From Terrilactibacillus laevilacticus (lineage in GTDB: Bacteria; Bacillota; Bacilli; Bacillales; Sporolactobacillaceae): DNA of 64,000 nucleotides. The stretch is from NCBI RefSeq assembly GCF_006517395.1, contig NZ_VDCY01000004.1, positions 124,001-188,000 on the forward strand, given 5' to 3'. Under the pieces are notes generated by a model. It did no database searches and was not told the DNA's origin. It was given only the letters and a program-made list of their open reading frames with translations. A program made the position numbers and the translations under genes. Positions 24,954-32,710 of the stretch are shown here, piece by piece; within the stretch, counting starts at the first letter, position 1, and each line of letters begins with the position of its first letter.

Positions 24954-24992
24954 AAAAAGCAGGGGAATTCGTATGAATTCCCCCTGCTTTAC
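24954..24992. terminator. Strong hairpin, probable terminator
   Basis: AAAGCAGGGGAATTC / GAATTCCCCCTGCTTT forms a long stem with one bulge and a 4-nt loop. The T-run lies on the minus strand (CTTTTTTAT); on the plus strand only CTTTACAT follows. It stands 90 bp after the TipA-like gene. Confidence 0.5.
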
Positions 24993-25161
24993 ATCCATCA
25001 TTTATTTTTGATATTTGTGTATCCAGAGATTAACTGTTTATAATCCTTATTTGGATATGCGGTAGTAATCATAGTCTAAAAAACGAACTTTTTGAAATAA
25101 TTCCTTTTCGTATTCATATCTCACGCTTATAATATATAGTTAATTACAAAACAGGATTGGA

Positions 25162-25193
25162 ACTTGTCCATACAGAAACTTGTCCATACAGAA
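25162..25193. repeat. 16-bp direct duplication
   Basis: ACTTGTCCATACAGAA occurs twice in direct tandem, immediately followed by an AAAGGAGG-like site. Confidence 0.8.
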
Positions 25194-25272
25194 AAAGGAG
25201 GATAGACATTATCAAGTATTTAAGTGAATGGAACGGGAAGGGAAGATATGTTAAAATGGGGATAGATGTTGT

Positions 25273-26102
25273 ATGAGGAATCATAAAATTCATCGAAATA
25301 ACTATGACCTGACTTTTAAGTATATTGCAGAATGGTTTAAAGATGATTTTTTTAATGCATTGGGTATAATAAATGTAGCAAATGTAATTGAATGATCCCT
25401 ACAAATATTATTTCGATTGAAACGAGTGATTTAGAAGTCGATTTTCTTTGTTTATTGGAAGATGAAACCTATTTACATTTAGAGTTTCAAACCACAACAA
25501 AAGGTGAAGACTTGGATCGATTTATGAAGTATGATGCTCTTTTGTATGATAGGTATAAGAAACCAGTACGGACAGTTATTGTATTTGGAGCAGATGTGAA
25601 AGATGCAATTGAATCAAAATCGTATGGCTCTATTTTCTACCAACCAGAGTTTATATTTCTAAGTAATCAAGATGGGGATGCATTGGTTAAAGATTTATGG
25701 ATGAAGGTAGAAAATGGAGAATCTTTATCAAATGCTGATATGGGGAAATTAATTTTATTGCCTCTAATGAAGACAGAAGTAAAACGTTCGGAAAGAGTTT
25801 TGGATTCTGCTCAAATCGCAAGTAAAATTCCAGATAAAGATATGCAAACGAAGGTTCTTTCATTTATTATAACCATTTCGCATAAATTTTTATCGGAAGA
25901 CGAAACCAATAAAATGTTAGAGGTGATTGAAATGACACCGTTATACGAAGAAATTACGAAAAGAAGTCAAGCAGAAGCGTTGGATAATGTATTTAAAGCA
26001 ATTGAACTTCTTAGAGAGCATAAGGAAATTGATTATATAGCAGAAAAAACACATCTTCCCAAAGAGCGAATCATTTCGTTAAAAAGGCAAATACAACAAT
26101 AA
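25273..26102 (+). pseudogene. Rpn-family (PD-(D/E)XK) nuclease gene with a frameshift
   Basis: The first part from the ATG at 25273 reads MRNHKIHRNNYDLTFKYIAE, WFKDDFFNALGIINVANVIE and stops at about 25396; the second part continues in another frame, IPTNIISIETSDLEVDFLCL, LEDETYLHLEFQTT, to 26102. Together they form the N-terminal half of an Rpn/transposase-associated nuclease: the Asp in EVDF and the ExQ in LEFQ match the catalytic core, and the helical tail ends LPKERIISLKRQIQQ. The break is at an ATGA overlap (25392-25395) with no ribosome binding site at the second ATG, so frameshift decay is more likely than two coupled genes. Confidence 0.75.
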
Positions 26103-26186
26103 AAAAGATAAAAGAGGATTTGGTTAATGATTTAGGTGTTCCTTTTGAAATCACAATTTGGAAAAAATCATAGTAAATAGCATTAG

Positions 26187-26232
26187 AAAAAGCATGGTAA
26201 ATTTCCTATTTAGTCAACCATGCTTTTTTATT
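26187..26232 (+). terminator. Terminator after the Rpn-type gene
   Basis: The stem AAAAAGCATGGT / ACCATGCTTTTTT with an 18-nt loop is followed by a T-rich run; an A-rich flank allows function on both strands. Confidence 0.75.
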
Positions 26233-26263
26233 TTTATCCTTTATTTAAGAAACTGTTCTTTAA

Positions 26264-26417
26264 GAGGTTGTTCAAAAAGTCAACAAATGATAAGTGGCGA
26301 ATCTCGGCGTTGGCTTGTTTTTCCGGTCCTCATGTAGCAAAAACCTACATTCCGGTCCTCAAAACGGCGCCGCCTTGATCTTCTTGCTTCTAATTCGCTC
26401 CCTTTTTGAACACGCAC
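26264..26417 (+). mobile_element. MITE-like element, short form, copy 1 (154 bp)
   Basis: Ends GAGGTTGTTCAAAAAG and CTTTTTGAACACGCAC are 16-bp imperfect terminal inverted repeats (13 of 16). The target duplication TTTAA is exact at 26259-26263 and 26418-26422. The centre holds GGTCCTCATGTAG, a GTAG/CTAC hairpin and GGCGCCGCC. It has no coding capacity. Confidence 0.9.
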
Positions 26418-26635
26418 TTTAACTTTTATTTAAAGTATGAAAAAGGATTTTTTTGGCATGATGAACTCTAATGGCTTTGCTATGTCGTTCAAACCTTCTG
26501 TTTTGGTATAGTCATTCACACCTATTTTAGCATAGTATTTACCAAAAAAAGAACACTTATTCCCGTTACAAAAATTCTGTTGCGATTCGGTATGCGATTT
26601 ACTATGATAATTCTCTAAAAACCTTGATTAATCAA

Positions 26636-26679
26636 TAAAAAATAGGGTACGAGAACCATTGCGATTCTGTACCCTATTT
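26636..26679 (-). terminator. Hairpin, terminator-like on the minus strand
   Basis: The perfect 11-bp stem AAATAGGGTAC / GTACCCTATTT is followed on the minus strand by TTTTTATT. No gene on that strand reads into it; it may mark a lost gene. From 26423 to 26635 no feature is recognised. Confidence 0.45.
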
Positions 26680-26745
26680 GTGTTGCTAATTCAATTTTTG
26701 TGATTCAAAAGAGAACGTCTTATGAATAAATATGGCCCTTCTTTT

Positions 26746-26905
26746 TTACACTTTAAGAAAGAAAAATTTAAAGTATAAAGTGTAAGTACAACTAGCATAA
26801 TCTTCTTCGATTAAGCATCGAGTTGTCGCGAAGACGAAGCCGTAGTGATGCATTCTAGACCTCTGTCTGCGCCTTTAGGCCCCGCAATCGGCAAGTTTTA
26901 TTTAA
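26746..26905 (+). repeat. About 160-bp intergenic repeat, copy 2
   Basis: It starts TTACACTTTAAGAAAG and ends GGCAAGTTTTATTTAA. The shared blocks CTTCTTCGATTAAGCATCGA, GACGAAGCCGTAGTGA and GCCCCGCAATCGGCAAG are in the same order as in the copies at 8606-8770 and 62212-62430. Confidence 0.8.
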
Positions 26906-27028
26906 ATAATTGTAAAAAGATAAAACCCCACAAATGGATCATACTCTGAAATAATAAATGAAAAAAGTGTGTCAAAAAGCACAAAACTCTTCCCAAACTT
27001 GAGATTTTGATATATTATTACTTTATTA

Positions 27029-27042
27029 TGAGAACGCTTTCC
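27029..27042. promoter_or_regulatory. cre-like / LacI-type operator 1
   Basis: TGAGAACGCTTTCC shares TGAGAACG(C/T)TT with the complement of the site at 27152-27165 and fits the cre consensus at all but two positions. It lies in the long leader before the PTS gene. Confidence 0.45.
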
Positions 27043-27151
27043 TATTAGGTACATGAATAATTTAGTTCATTACGGAAATAAAGTAGGTTTTACTTAAATT
27101 CTGATTGATAAAAAATTATTTTAGTAGCTAAAAGGTAATTACAAATTTTTA

Positions 27152-27165
27152 TGTAAACGTTCTCA
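27152..27165. promoter_or_regulatory. cre site (CcpA or LacI-family operator) before the PTS gene
   Basis: TGTAAACGTTCTCA matches the cre consensus TGWAANCGNTNWCA at every defined position. It is 126 bp before the PTS start, so it could mediate carbon catabolite repression or bind a LacI-family regulator specific for the sugar. Confidence 0.7.
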
Positions 27166-27290
27166 TAAAGAGATGTTAAAACAATAACATTTACGATATC
27201 AATGTTCTTTGCAATATGACGATTCTATGGTAAATAGTCATATAATTAGGTTATTGTAAAAAAAGTAAACGATTCACTAGGAGGTATAAG

Positions 27291-29279
27291 ATGGCTAAGA
27301 AAGATTACACTCAGTTAGCTCAAGATATTGTCGCTAATGTCGGAGGTAAAGAAAATGTAAATTCTCTCCTTCATTGTGCAACAAGACTTCGTTTCAGACT
27401 AAAAGATCAGAGTAAAGCGAATAAAGAGGCACTAGAGGATCTGCCGAAGGTTCTCACCGCAGTAAGTGCAGGTGGACAATATCAGGTGGTTATTGGTGAT
27501 GAAGTTGTACCAGTGTATGAGTCAATTATGAATCAGTACCACTTTAGTGCGGGTGGCAGTGACACAAAATCGGGTCTTGCCTCAGATGGCGGTGATGCAA
27601 CTGTTGAAAAGAAGAAAGAAAATTGGTTTGAAAAATTTGTTTCTGTTTTATCTGGTATTTTTACTCCTTTTATTTCTGTTTTGGCTGGGGCAGGTGTCTT
27701 AAAAGGGGTTGCAATTTTAATTTCAAGTTTGCACTTATTACCTGAATCATCGCCCATTTATATCATTTTAAATGCACTGGCGAGTGGGGTCTTTACACTC
27801 TTGCCTATCTTCATTGCAATTACAGCTGCAGATAAATTTAATACCAATCGATTTATTGCTGTAGCATTAGCAGCGGCCATGGTTTATCCATTAACAGACA
27901 ATACAATACCTAATATTGCTCATTTAGGTGACTATGGTATAAATTTTAAAACATATGGTGGTGCGGTTATTCCGACGATCCTCGCCATTTGGCTTGAAAG
28001 TTATATTGAAAGATGGTTTAAAAATCATCTACCTGCTGTCGCCCAATTGGTTTTCGTTCCATTTTTAACCTTGATTGTGGCTGGAATTCTCACTTTTGTC
28101 GTTATTGGACCGCTTGGTACAGCATTAGGTACAGGCCTTGCTTATGGTTATAGTTTCTTATATGGTTTGAGTCCATTAATTGCTGGCGCTATTCTAGGTG
28201 GGACATTCCAGATCTTCGTTATCTTTGGTTTACACTGGGGTATTTTGCCAATTTCATTAATTAATATACAAACATATGGCTTTGATACCTTGTTAGCCGT
28301 GATGTTTTGTGCGGTAGCTGGACAATTTGGTGCTGTCACGGGTGCTATCTTTAAAGCGAAAAAAGCAAAAAATAAAGAAATCGCGGCTTCAGCTGCCATA
28401 AGTGGGTTTTTCGGTATTACCGAACCGGCTTTATACGGGATTAATTTAAAATACAAAAAAGGATTTGTCTTCGGTCTCATTGGTGGAGCAGTCGGTGGTG
28501 CCATTGTTGGTACTGCAGGCGTTAAATGCTTCCAATACACACCGATCATGAATGTTTTTGAAATGCCGTTATTTATCGGTAAGAACTCAAGTATCGTATG
28601 GGCAGCCATTGCGGGAATTGTCGCTTTTCTCTTATCTTTCATTCTTGTTTTACTATTGGGCTTCAATGAAAGCAATACAGAGAAATTATTTGCCAAAGTA
28701 ACCTCAGGTAAAAAGAGCTTAACGGAACAAAAAACAGCCAAACTCGAACAAAGTATGGCTTCGAAAGAGACGACGACTAGTGATTCGATTGATGAACCAG
28801 AAATTGATACGACTGGCCTATCATTAAGTGATACTATTTTCAGCCCGCTTAGTGGACAAGCTGTTCCGCTAAAATCTGTGAATGATCCAGTCTTTAGTTC
28901 AGAAGCGATGGGAAAAGGGCTTGGTATTGAACCTTCATCAAATCAAGTTGTTTCTCCGGTTGATGGAGAAATCATCGTGGCCTACCCTACTGGTCATGCC
29001 TATGGTATTAAATCAGAAAATGGCGTGGAAGTTTTGATTCATATCGGTATCAATACGGTTGAATTAAATGGAAAACATTTTGAACCTAAAGTTGAAAATG
29101 GTCAAAAAGTGCATAAAGGTGATCTGCTCGCAACATTCGATCGAGATGAAATTGCAAAAGCAGGGTATGACACAACGACCATGGTCATTGTCACCAATAC
29201 AAACGAATATGAAGAGATCGTACCGGAATTAAATGGAAGAAATTCCGGAGATGAGATCTTGAAAGTTTATAAGAAATAA
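27291..29279 (+). CDS. PTS permease, IIBCA fusion, beta-glucoside/glucose superfamily
   Basis: The 662-residue protein is a complete PTS transporter with order IIB-IIC-IIA. IIB has the phosphorylated Cys29 in LLHCATRLRFRL. IIC (about 110-470) has roughly ten membrane segments and the ITEPALYGIN signature. IIA has the active His584 in VEVLIHIGINTVELNGKHF. Closest in layout to BglP-type permeases that import and phosphorylate beta-glucosides, trehalose or sucrose; the substrate cannot be told from sequence. No phospho-glycosidase or LicT-type antiterminator adjoins it and the leader has no clear RAT site. Start follows AGGAGG. Confidence 0.93.
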   Translation: MAKKDYTQLAQDIVANVGGKENVNSLLHCATRLRFRLKDQSKANKEALEDLPKVLTAVSAGGQYQVVIGDEVVPVYESIMNQYHFSAGGSDTKSGLASDGGDATVEKKKENWFEKFVSVLSGIFTPFISVLAGAGVLKGVAILISSLHLLPESSPIYIILNALASGVFTLLPIFIAITAADKFNTNRFIAVALAAAMVYPLTDNTIPNIAHLGDYGINFKTYGGAVIPTILAIWLESYIERWFKNHLPAVAQLVFVPFLTLIVAGILTFVVIGPLGTALGTGLAYGYSFLYGLSPLIAGAILGGTFQIFVIFGLHWGILPISLINIQTYGFDTLLAVMFCAVAGQFGAVTGAIFKAKKAKNKEIAASAAISGFFGITEPALYGINLKYKKGFVFGLIGGAVGGAIVGTAGVKCFQYTPIMNVFEMPLFIGKNSSIVWAAIAGIVAFLLSFILVLLLGFNESNTEKLFAKVTSGKKSLTEQKTAKLEQSMASKETTTSDSIDEPEIDTTGLSLSDTIFSPLSGQAVPLKSVNDPVFSSEAMGKGLGIEPSSNQVVSPVDGEIIVAYPTGHAYGIKSENGVEVLIHIGINTVELNGKHFEPKVENGQKVHKGDLLATFDRDEIAKAGYDTTTMVIVTNTNEYEEIVPELNGRNSGDEILKVYKK

Positions 29280-29298
29280 ATAGACTGTTCTAAATAAA

Positions 29299-29336
29299 GG
29301 CGTTCATGGTTTAACAAATCATGGACGTCTTTTTCA
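29299..29336 (+). terminator. Terminator of the PTS gene
   Basis: The stem GGCGTTCATGGTTT / AAATCATGGACGTCT is followed by TTTTTC, 20 bp past the stop codon. Confidence 0.65.
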
Positions 29337-29360
29337 ATATAGAAATTATTACCAAAGGAA

Positions 29361-29455
29361 GTGGCTCAAATACTGAGAGTGGCTCAATCACTTAGGGAAG
29401 CGGCTCAATAACCTGCATTAACGGCGAATATTGACCCTCGCCTCAAGGTAATAGT
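29361..29455. repeat. Degenerate CTCAA-type repeat followed by a CAGTGGGG-repeat remnant
   Basis: G(T/C)GGCTCAA recurs at 29361, 29379 and 29400, the same AGTGGCTCAA core as in the 41-bp array at 9869. It runs straight into GCATTAACGGCG ... CGCCTCAAGGTAAT (29422-29450), matching the inverted 3' part of the repeat at 5985-6140. Confidence 0.5.
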
Positions 29456-29505
29456 CAAATCCAAAGGAAAGCTTCAAATGTATGATCGTTACAGTGTTTC
29501 TATTA

Positions 29506-29787
29506 GAGGTTGTTCAAAAAGTCACCAAATGATAAGCTACGAATCCTCGACGCCCACTTGTTTTTCCGGTCCTCATGTAGGGATATAAGAGGATCGCTGG
29601 CTAAAATCGCTCACGTCCTGTGGCGGGCCGCCTGAAGCTACCACAACGCGAGGAATGCCGGTCCAAAGAAAACTGACGCAGCTCTTATCCTCCGACGCCC
29701 AGGACGGGCTAGTACTGACGTTTCTTGCAGGATGCCAGCGTACTTAGCCAGTAACCCTTTTCATTTGCCACCTTTTTGAACACGCAC
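29506..29787 (+). mobile_element. MITE-like element, long form, copy 2 (282 bp)
   Basis: It has the same ends as the copy at 26264 (GAGGTTGTTCAAAAAG, CTTTTTGAACACGCAC). The duplication TATTA is exact on both sides (29501-29505, 29788-29792). An extra internal block of about 150 bp (GCTGGCTAAAATCGCTCACG, GCTACCACAACGCGAGGAAT, GCAGGATGCCAGCGTAC) is shared only with the copy at 38603. Confidence 0.9.
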
Positions 29788-29931
29788 TATTAGGGTGAAG
29801 GGCGAAGAAATTTTAATTTAAAGCATGCTGTTTCTTACTTTCGTCCTAATAATCCTAGATTAGATCATAATTCCACATCAGACGATTAGACAGTGTTTTG
29901 AAATTCGTAAGTATTGCGATAATAACAGTAG

Positions 29932-30076
29932 AACACATAAAATAAAAAAGACCGCATGTGCAGGAACACTGAACGGGCATACAATAACGTGATTCCCAAA
30001 GGGATCAGCGCACTAGAATAGGACAAAAACAACCTACCCGTTATGAGCTGCGAACTCAAGGGTGGTTATTTTTTTG
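29932..30076 (+). ncRNA. Possible antisense antitoxin RNA of a type I toxin locus
   Basis: A terminator AACCTACCC / GGGTGGTT followed by ATTTTTTT (30031-30076) ends on the plus strand inside the 3' end of the decayed toxin gene. TTGAAA at 29898 and TAATAA at 29920 (16-bp spacer) could start a transcript of about 145 nt antisense to the toxin mRNA 3' region, the arrangement of the holin-like toxin/RatA-type loci. The start point is inferred. Confidence 0.4.
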
Positions 30077-30150
30077 GGTTTTTGTCTGAAATAATCACAA
30101 CGATCAACGCCCTAAAAGAAATCATAATCGTCAAGGTCTCCAACTGTCAT
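30066..30150 (-). pseudogene. Decayed holin-like type I toxin gene
   Basis: On the minus strand the frame encodes ETLTIMISFRALIVVIISDK and ends NPKK-stop (30066-30068). This is the pattern of the holin-like toxin family (MTVWETLTLMISFA...), peptides of about 25-30 residues with one membrane helix. The natural ATG at 30150 opens MTVGDL and goes out of frame, consistent with a 2-bp deletion in GTTTGGGAG. Without it only a TTG at 30143 is available, and no ribosome binding site precedes it. An antisense terminator overlaps the 3' end. Confidence 0.65.
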
Positions 30151-30252
30151 GGGTATAGAGTATTTTATAAGGAAGTGATGAATGTCATGATCAATTTGAC
30201 GAAAACGTATGTCTAAGCATTTACGTTTCCAATAAAAAAAAATTTATAAAAA

Positions 30253-30266
30253 TTAAAGCGTTTTCA
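30253..30266. promoter_or_regulatory. cre-like site before the aldehyde dehydrogenase gene
   Basis: TTAAAGCGTTTTCA matches the cre consensus with one mismatch (T for G at position 2). It lies 84 bp before the start codon. Confidence 0.5.
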
Positions 30267-30349
30267 TTTCTATTTTTCATTTTAAGTACTACAATATATA
30301 TGTAGTCAATTTTTCTAAATAAATACAATCATGAAGGGAAGGTTTTACA

Positions 30350-31846
30350 ATGAGCAGTCTTATCGATACAATTGAAAATGCGGTTGATACGGAGTATAAA
30401 CTTTACATTAACGGCAAATGGCTTGAAGGTTCAGAAGGTAAAAAATTAGCCAGCTACAATCCTAGTACAGGTGAAAAACTTTCTGAATTTGTCGATGCAA
30501 GTCATGCTGATGTTGACGCGGCTGTGGAAGCAGCGACAAAAGCATTCCAATCTTGGAAAAAAGTTAGTGTTCAAGAAAAAAGCCGTCTCCTTCTTAAAAT
30601 TGCAGACTTGATCGATGAAAATGCAGAACACTTGGCATTGGTAGAAACATTAGACAACGGGAAATCAATTCGAGAAACATTGAATGTGGATGTTCCTTGT
30701 AGCAGTGACCATTTCCGCTATTTTGCAGGTGTTATTCGATCTGAAGAAGGCACTGCAAAAGATCTTGATGATGAAACATTGACTCTCACATTAAAAGAAC
30801 CTCTTGGAGTCGTTGGACAAATCGTTCCTTGGAACTTTCCTTTGCTTATGGCAGCTTGGAAAATAGCTCCTGCTATCGCTGCTGGTAATACGGTTGTTAT
30901 CCATCCATCTTCAGCTACGTCACTCAGTATTTTGGAATTAGCGAAACTTTTAGATCAAGTTCTTCCGGCTGGAGTTGTAAACGTTATCACAGGTCGTGGT
31001 TCTGATTCTGGTGATTACATGTTGAAACATGAAGGATTTAGTAAACTAGCATTTACAGGATCAACAGCCATTGGTCGTGAAGTAGGTATTGAAGCGGCTA
31101 AACGCATTATCCCTTCAACCTTGGAACTTGGTGGTAAATCAGCAAACATCTTTTTCGATGATGCTCCATGGGAGAGAGCGATCGAAGGAGCTCAATTAGG
31201 TATTTTGTTTAACCAAGGCCAAGTTTGTTGTGCAGGATCACGAATCTTCGTTCAAGAAGGTATTTATGATAAGTTTATAAGCGAACTAAAACAAGCTTTC
31301 CAAAAAGTTAAAGTGGGTCTCCCTTGGGAAGACGGTGTACAAATGGGAGCTCAAGTAAACAAACGACAACTTGAGAAAATTTTGGAATACGTCACCATTG
31401 GCCAAGAAGAAGGGGCAACCCTCGTGACGGGTGGCTGTCAATTGAAAACAAAAGACTTGGCAAACGGCGTATTTATGGAACCTACCATTCTAGCAGATGC
31501 GACAAATGACATGCGCATTGCTCAAGAAGAAATCTTTGGTCCAGTGGCTACGGTCATTAAATTCAAAACAGAAGAAGAAGTCATCAAGTTAGCCAATGAT
31601 TCAGAGTACGGATTAGGCGGGGCGGTTTGGTCACGCGACATCAATACAGCCCTTCGCGTAGCACGTGCGGTTGAAACAGGACGTATGTGGGTAAATACGT
31701 ATAACCAACTGCCAGCTGGTGTTCCTTTTGGTGGATATAAAAAATCTGGTATAGGTCGTGAAACATATAAAAGTGTTCTAGACGCCTATACACAAACGAA
31801 AAGTATTTACATTAGTTTAAAAGAAGAAAAAGAAGGTCTATATTAA
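30350..31846 (+). CDS. NAD(P)-dependent aldehyde dehydrogenase
   Basis: The 498-residue protein is a typical ALDH of the oxidising class. Motifs: VPWNFPLLMAAWKIAPAIAA (catalytic Asn), FTGSTAIGREV (NAD loop), LELGGKSAN (general-base Glu) and GQVCCAGSR, with the nucleophile at Cys293. It is close to the AldB/ExaC-like and DhaS-like enzymes that oxidise acetaldehyde or broad aliphatic aldehydes. It stands alone with its own promoter region, cre-like site and terminator, so carbon catabolite control is likely. Confidence 0.92.
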   Translation: MSSLIDTIENAVDTEYKLYINGKWLEGSEGKKLASYNPSTGEKLSEFVDASHADVDAAVEAATKAFQSWKKVSVQEKSRLLLKIADLIDENAEHLALVETLDNGKSIRETLNVDVPCSSDHFRYFAGVIRSEEGTAKDLDDETLTLTLKEPLGVVGQIVPWNFPLLMAAWKIAPAIAAGNTVVIHPSSATSLSILELAKLLDQVLPAGVVNVITGRGSDSGDYMLKHEGFSKLAFTGSTAIGREVGIEAAKRIIPSTLELGGKSANIFFDDAPWERAIEGAQLGILFNQGQVCCAGSRIFVQEGIYDKFISELKQAFQKVKVGLPWEDGVQMGAQVNKRQLEKILEYVTIGQEEGATLVTGGCQLKTKDLANGVFMEPTILADATNDMRIAQEEIFGPVATVIKFKTEEEVIKLANDSEYGLGGAVWSRDINTALRVARAVETGRMWVNTYNQLPAGVPFGGYKKSGIGRETYKSVLDAYTQTKSIYISLKEEKEGLY

Positions 31847-31874
31847 AGTTCATATAACTTTATATTAAAATAAC

Positions 31875-31925
31875 CAACTGTGCGTCAAAGTGATTCCATG
31901 ACTTTGATTGCACAGTTTTTATTTT
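31875..31925 (+). terminator. Terminator of the aldehyde dehydrogenase gene
   Basis: The long stem AACTGTGC..TCAAAGT / ACTTTGA..GCACAGTT is followed by TTTTATTTT. Confidence 0.8.
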
Positions 31926-32086
31926 GACTCTATCAAAAATAGTGTTTATCAACATAATTTATCATCAAAATCCTATGTTTATTATCATTTATAAGTTTTA
32001 ATTGATAATATTTAATCAGCATAAAAACAAAGATTTAAAAAATCAGTGATATATGTCATGATTATTTTAAGGTTAAAAAAGTTAAA

Positions 32087-32101
32087 TTATAATTATTATA
32101 A
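32087..32101. promoter_or_regulatory. PerR box upstream of dps
   Basis: TTATAATTATTATAA matches the Bacillus PerR consensus TTATAATNATTATAA exactly. It lies just upstream of the promoter at 32110-32137. Confidence 0.88.
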
Positions 32102-32109
32102 AATAATAC

Positions 32110-32137
32110 TTGATTTAATCTAAAAAACAAGTATAAT
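32110..32137 (+). promoter_or_regulatory. Sigma-A promoter of dps
   Basis: TTGATT at 32110, a 16-bp spacer, and TATAAT at 32132. The PerR box ends 8 bp before the -35 element; a second TATAAT lies within the box, so another promoter may overlap it. Confidence 0.6.
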
Positions 32138-32185
32138 TGTAAGTGGAGATAAGATACTATTTTGAACGATAAAGGAGAGATTATT

Positions 32186-32638
32186 ATGGCAACAACACAA
32201 ACGGTGGGTATTAAAGAATTATTGAACAAACAAGTAGCTAACTTCGGTGTGCTTTATATCAAATTGCATCAATTTCATTGGTATGTAAAAGGACCACAAT
32301 TCTTCACATTACATACAAAATTTGAAGAATTATATGATGAGGCGGCAGCGACATTTGATGACTTAGCCGAACGTCTCTTAACGATAGGAGGTTCACCATA
32401 TTCCACACTAAAAGAATATCTTGAACATGCTAGCTTGCAAGAATCAACAGATGTCAATCGTAAGGCAGATGATTTTGTAAAGGAAATCATCAATGATTAC
32501 ACTTTACTAAGTAAAGAACTTGGAGAGTCGATTAACCATGCTGCAGAAGCTGGGGATGATGTCACTCAAGATTTATTTATTGGTCTTAAAGGCAACCTAG
32601 AGAAACATGTCTGGATGCTTCAAGCTTATCTTGGATAA
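32186..32638 (+). CDS. dps: Dps-family ferritin-like DNA-binding/iron-storage protein (MrgA-like)
   Basis: The 150-residue protein forms the Dps four-helix bundle: LYIKLHQFHWYVKGPQFFTL (ferroxidase His), LHTKFEELYDEAAATFDDLA with the intersubunit Asp and Glu ligands, and ERLLTIGG. Dps dodecamers oxidise ferrous iron with peroxide, store it, and shield DNA. The ATG at 32186 follows GGAGA; the frame upstream to 32162 covers that site. The perfect PerR box implies induction by peroxide and iron limitation, as for B. subtilis mrgA. Confidence 0.95.
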   Translation: MATTQTVGIKELLNKQVANFGVLYIKLHQFHWYVKGPQFFTLHTKFEELYDEAAATFDDLAERLLTIGGSPYSTLKEYLEHASLQESTDVNRKADDFVKEIINDYTLLSKELGESINHAAEAGDDVTQDLFIGLKGNLEKHVWMLQAYLG

Positions 32639-32666
32639 AAATAATTGATCAATGATAACCAATCGA

Positions 32667-32706
32667 AAAAACCTAGTACAATAATAACATGTACTAGGTT
32701 TTTAAC
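32667..32706. terminator. Bidirectional terminator between dps and asparaginase
   Basis: The perfect 12-bp stem AAACCTAGTACA / TGTACTAGGTTT has T-runs on both strands and serves two convergent genes. Confidence 0.85.
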
Positions 32707-32710
32707 CATT

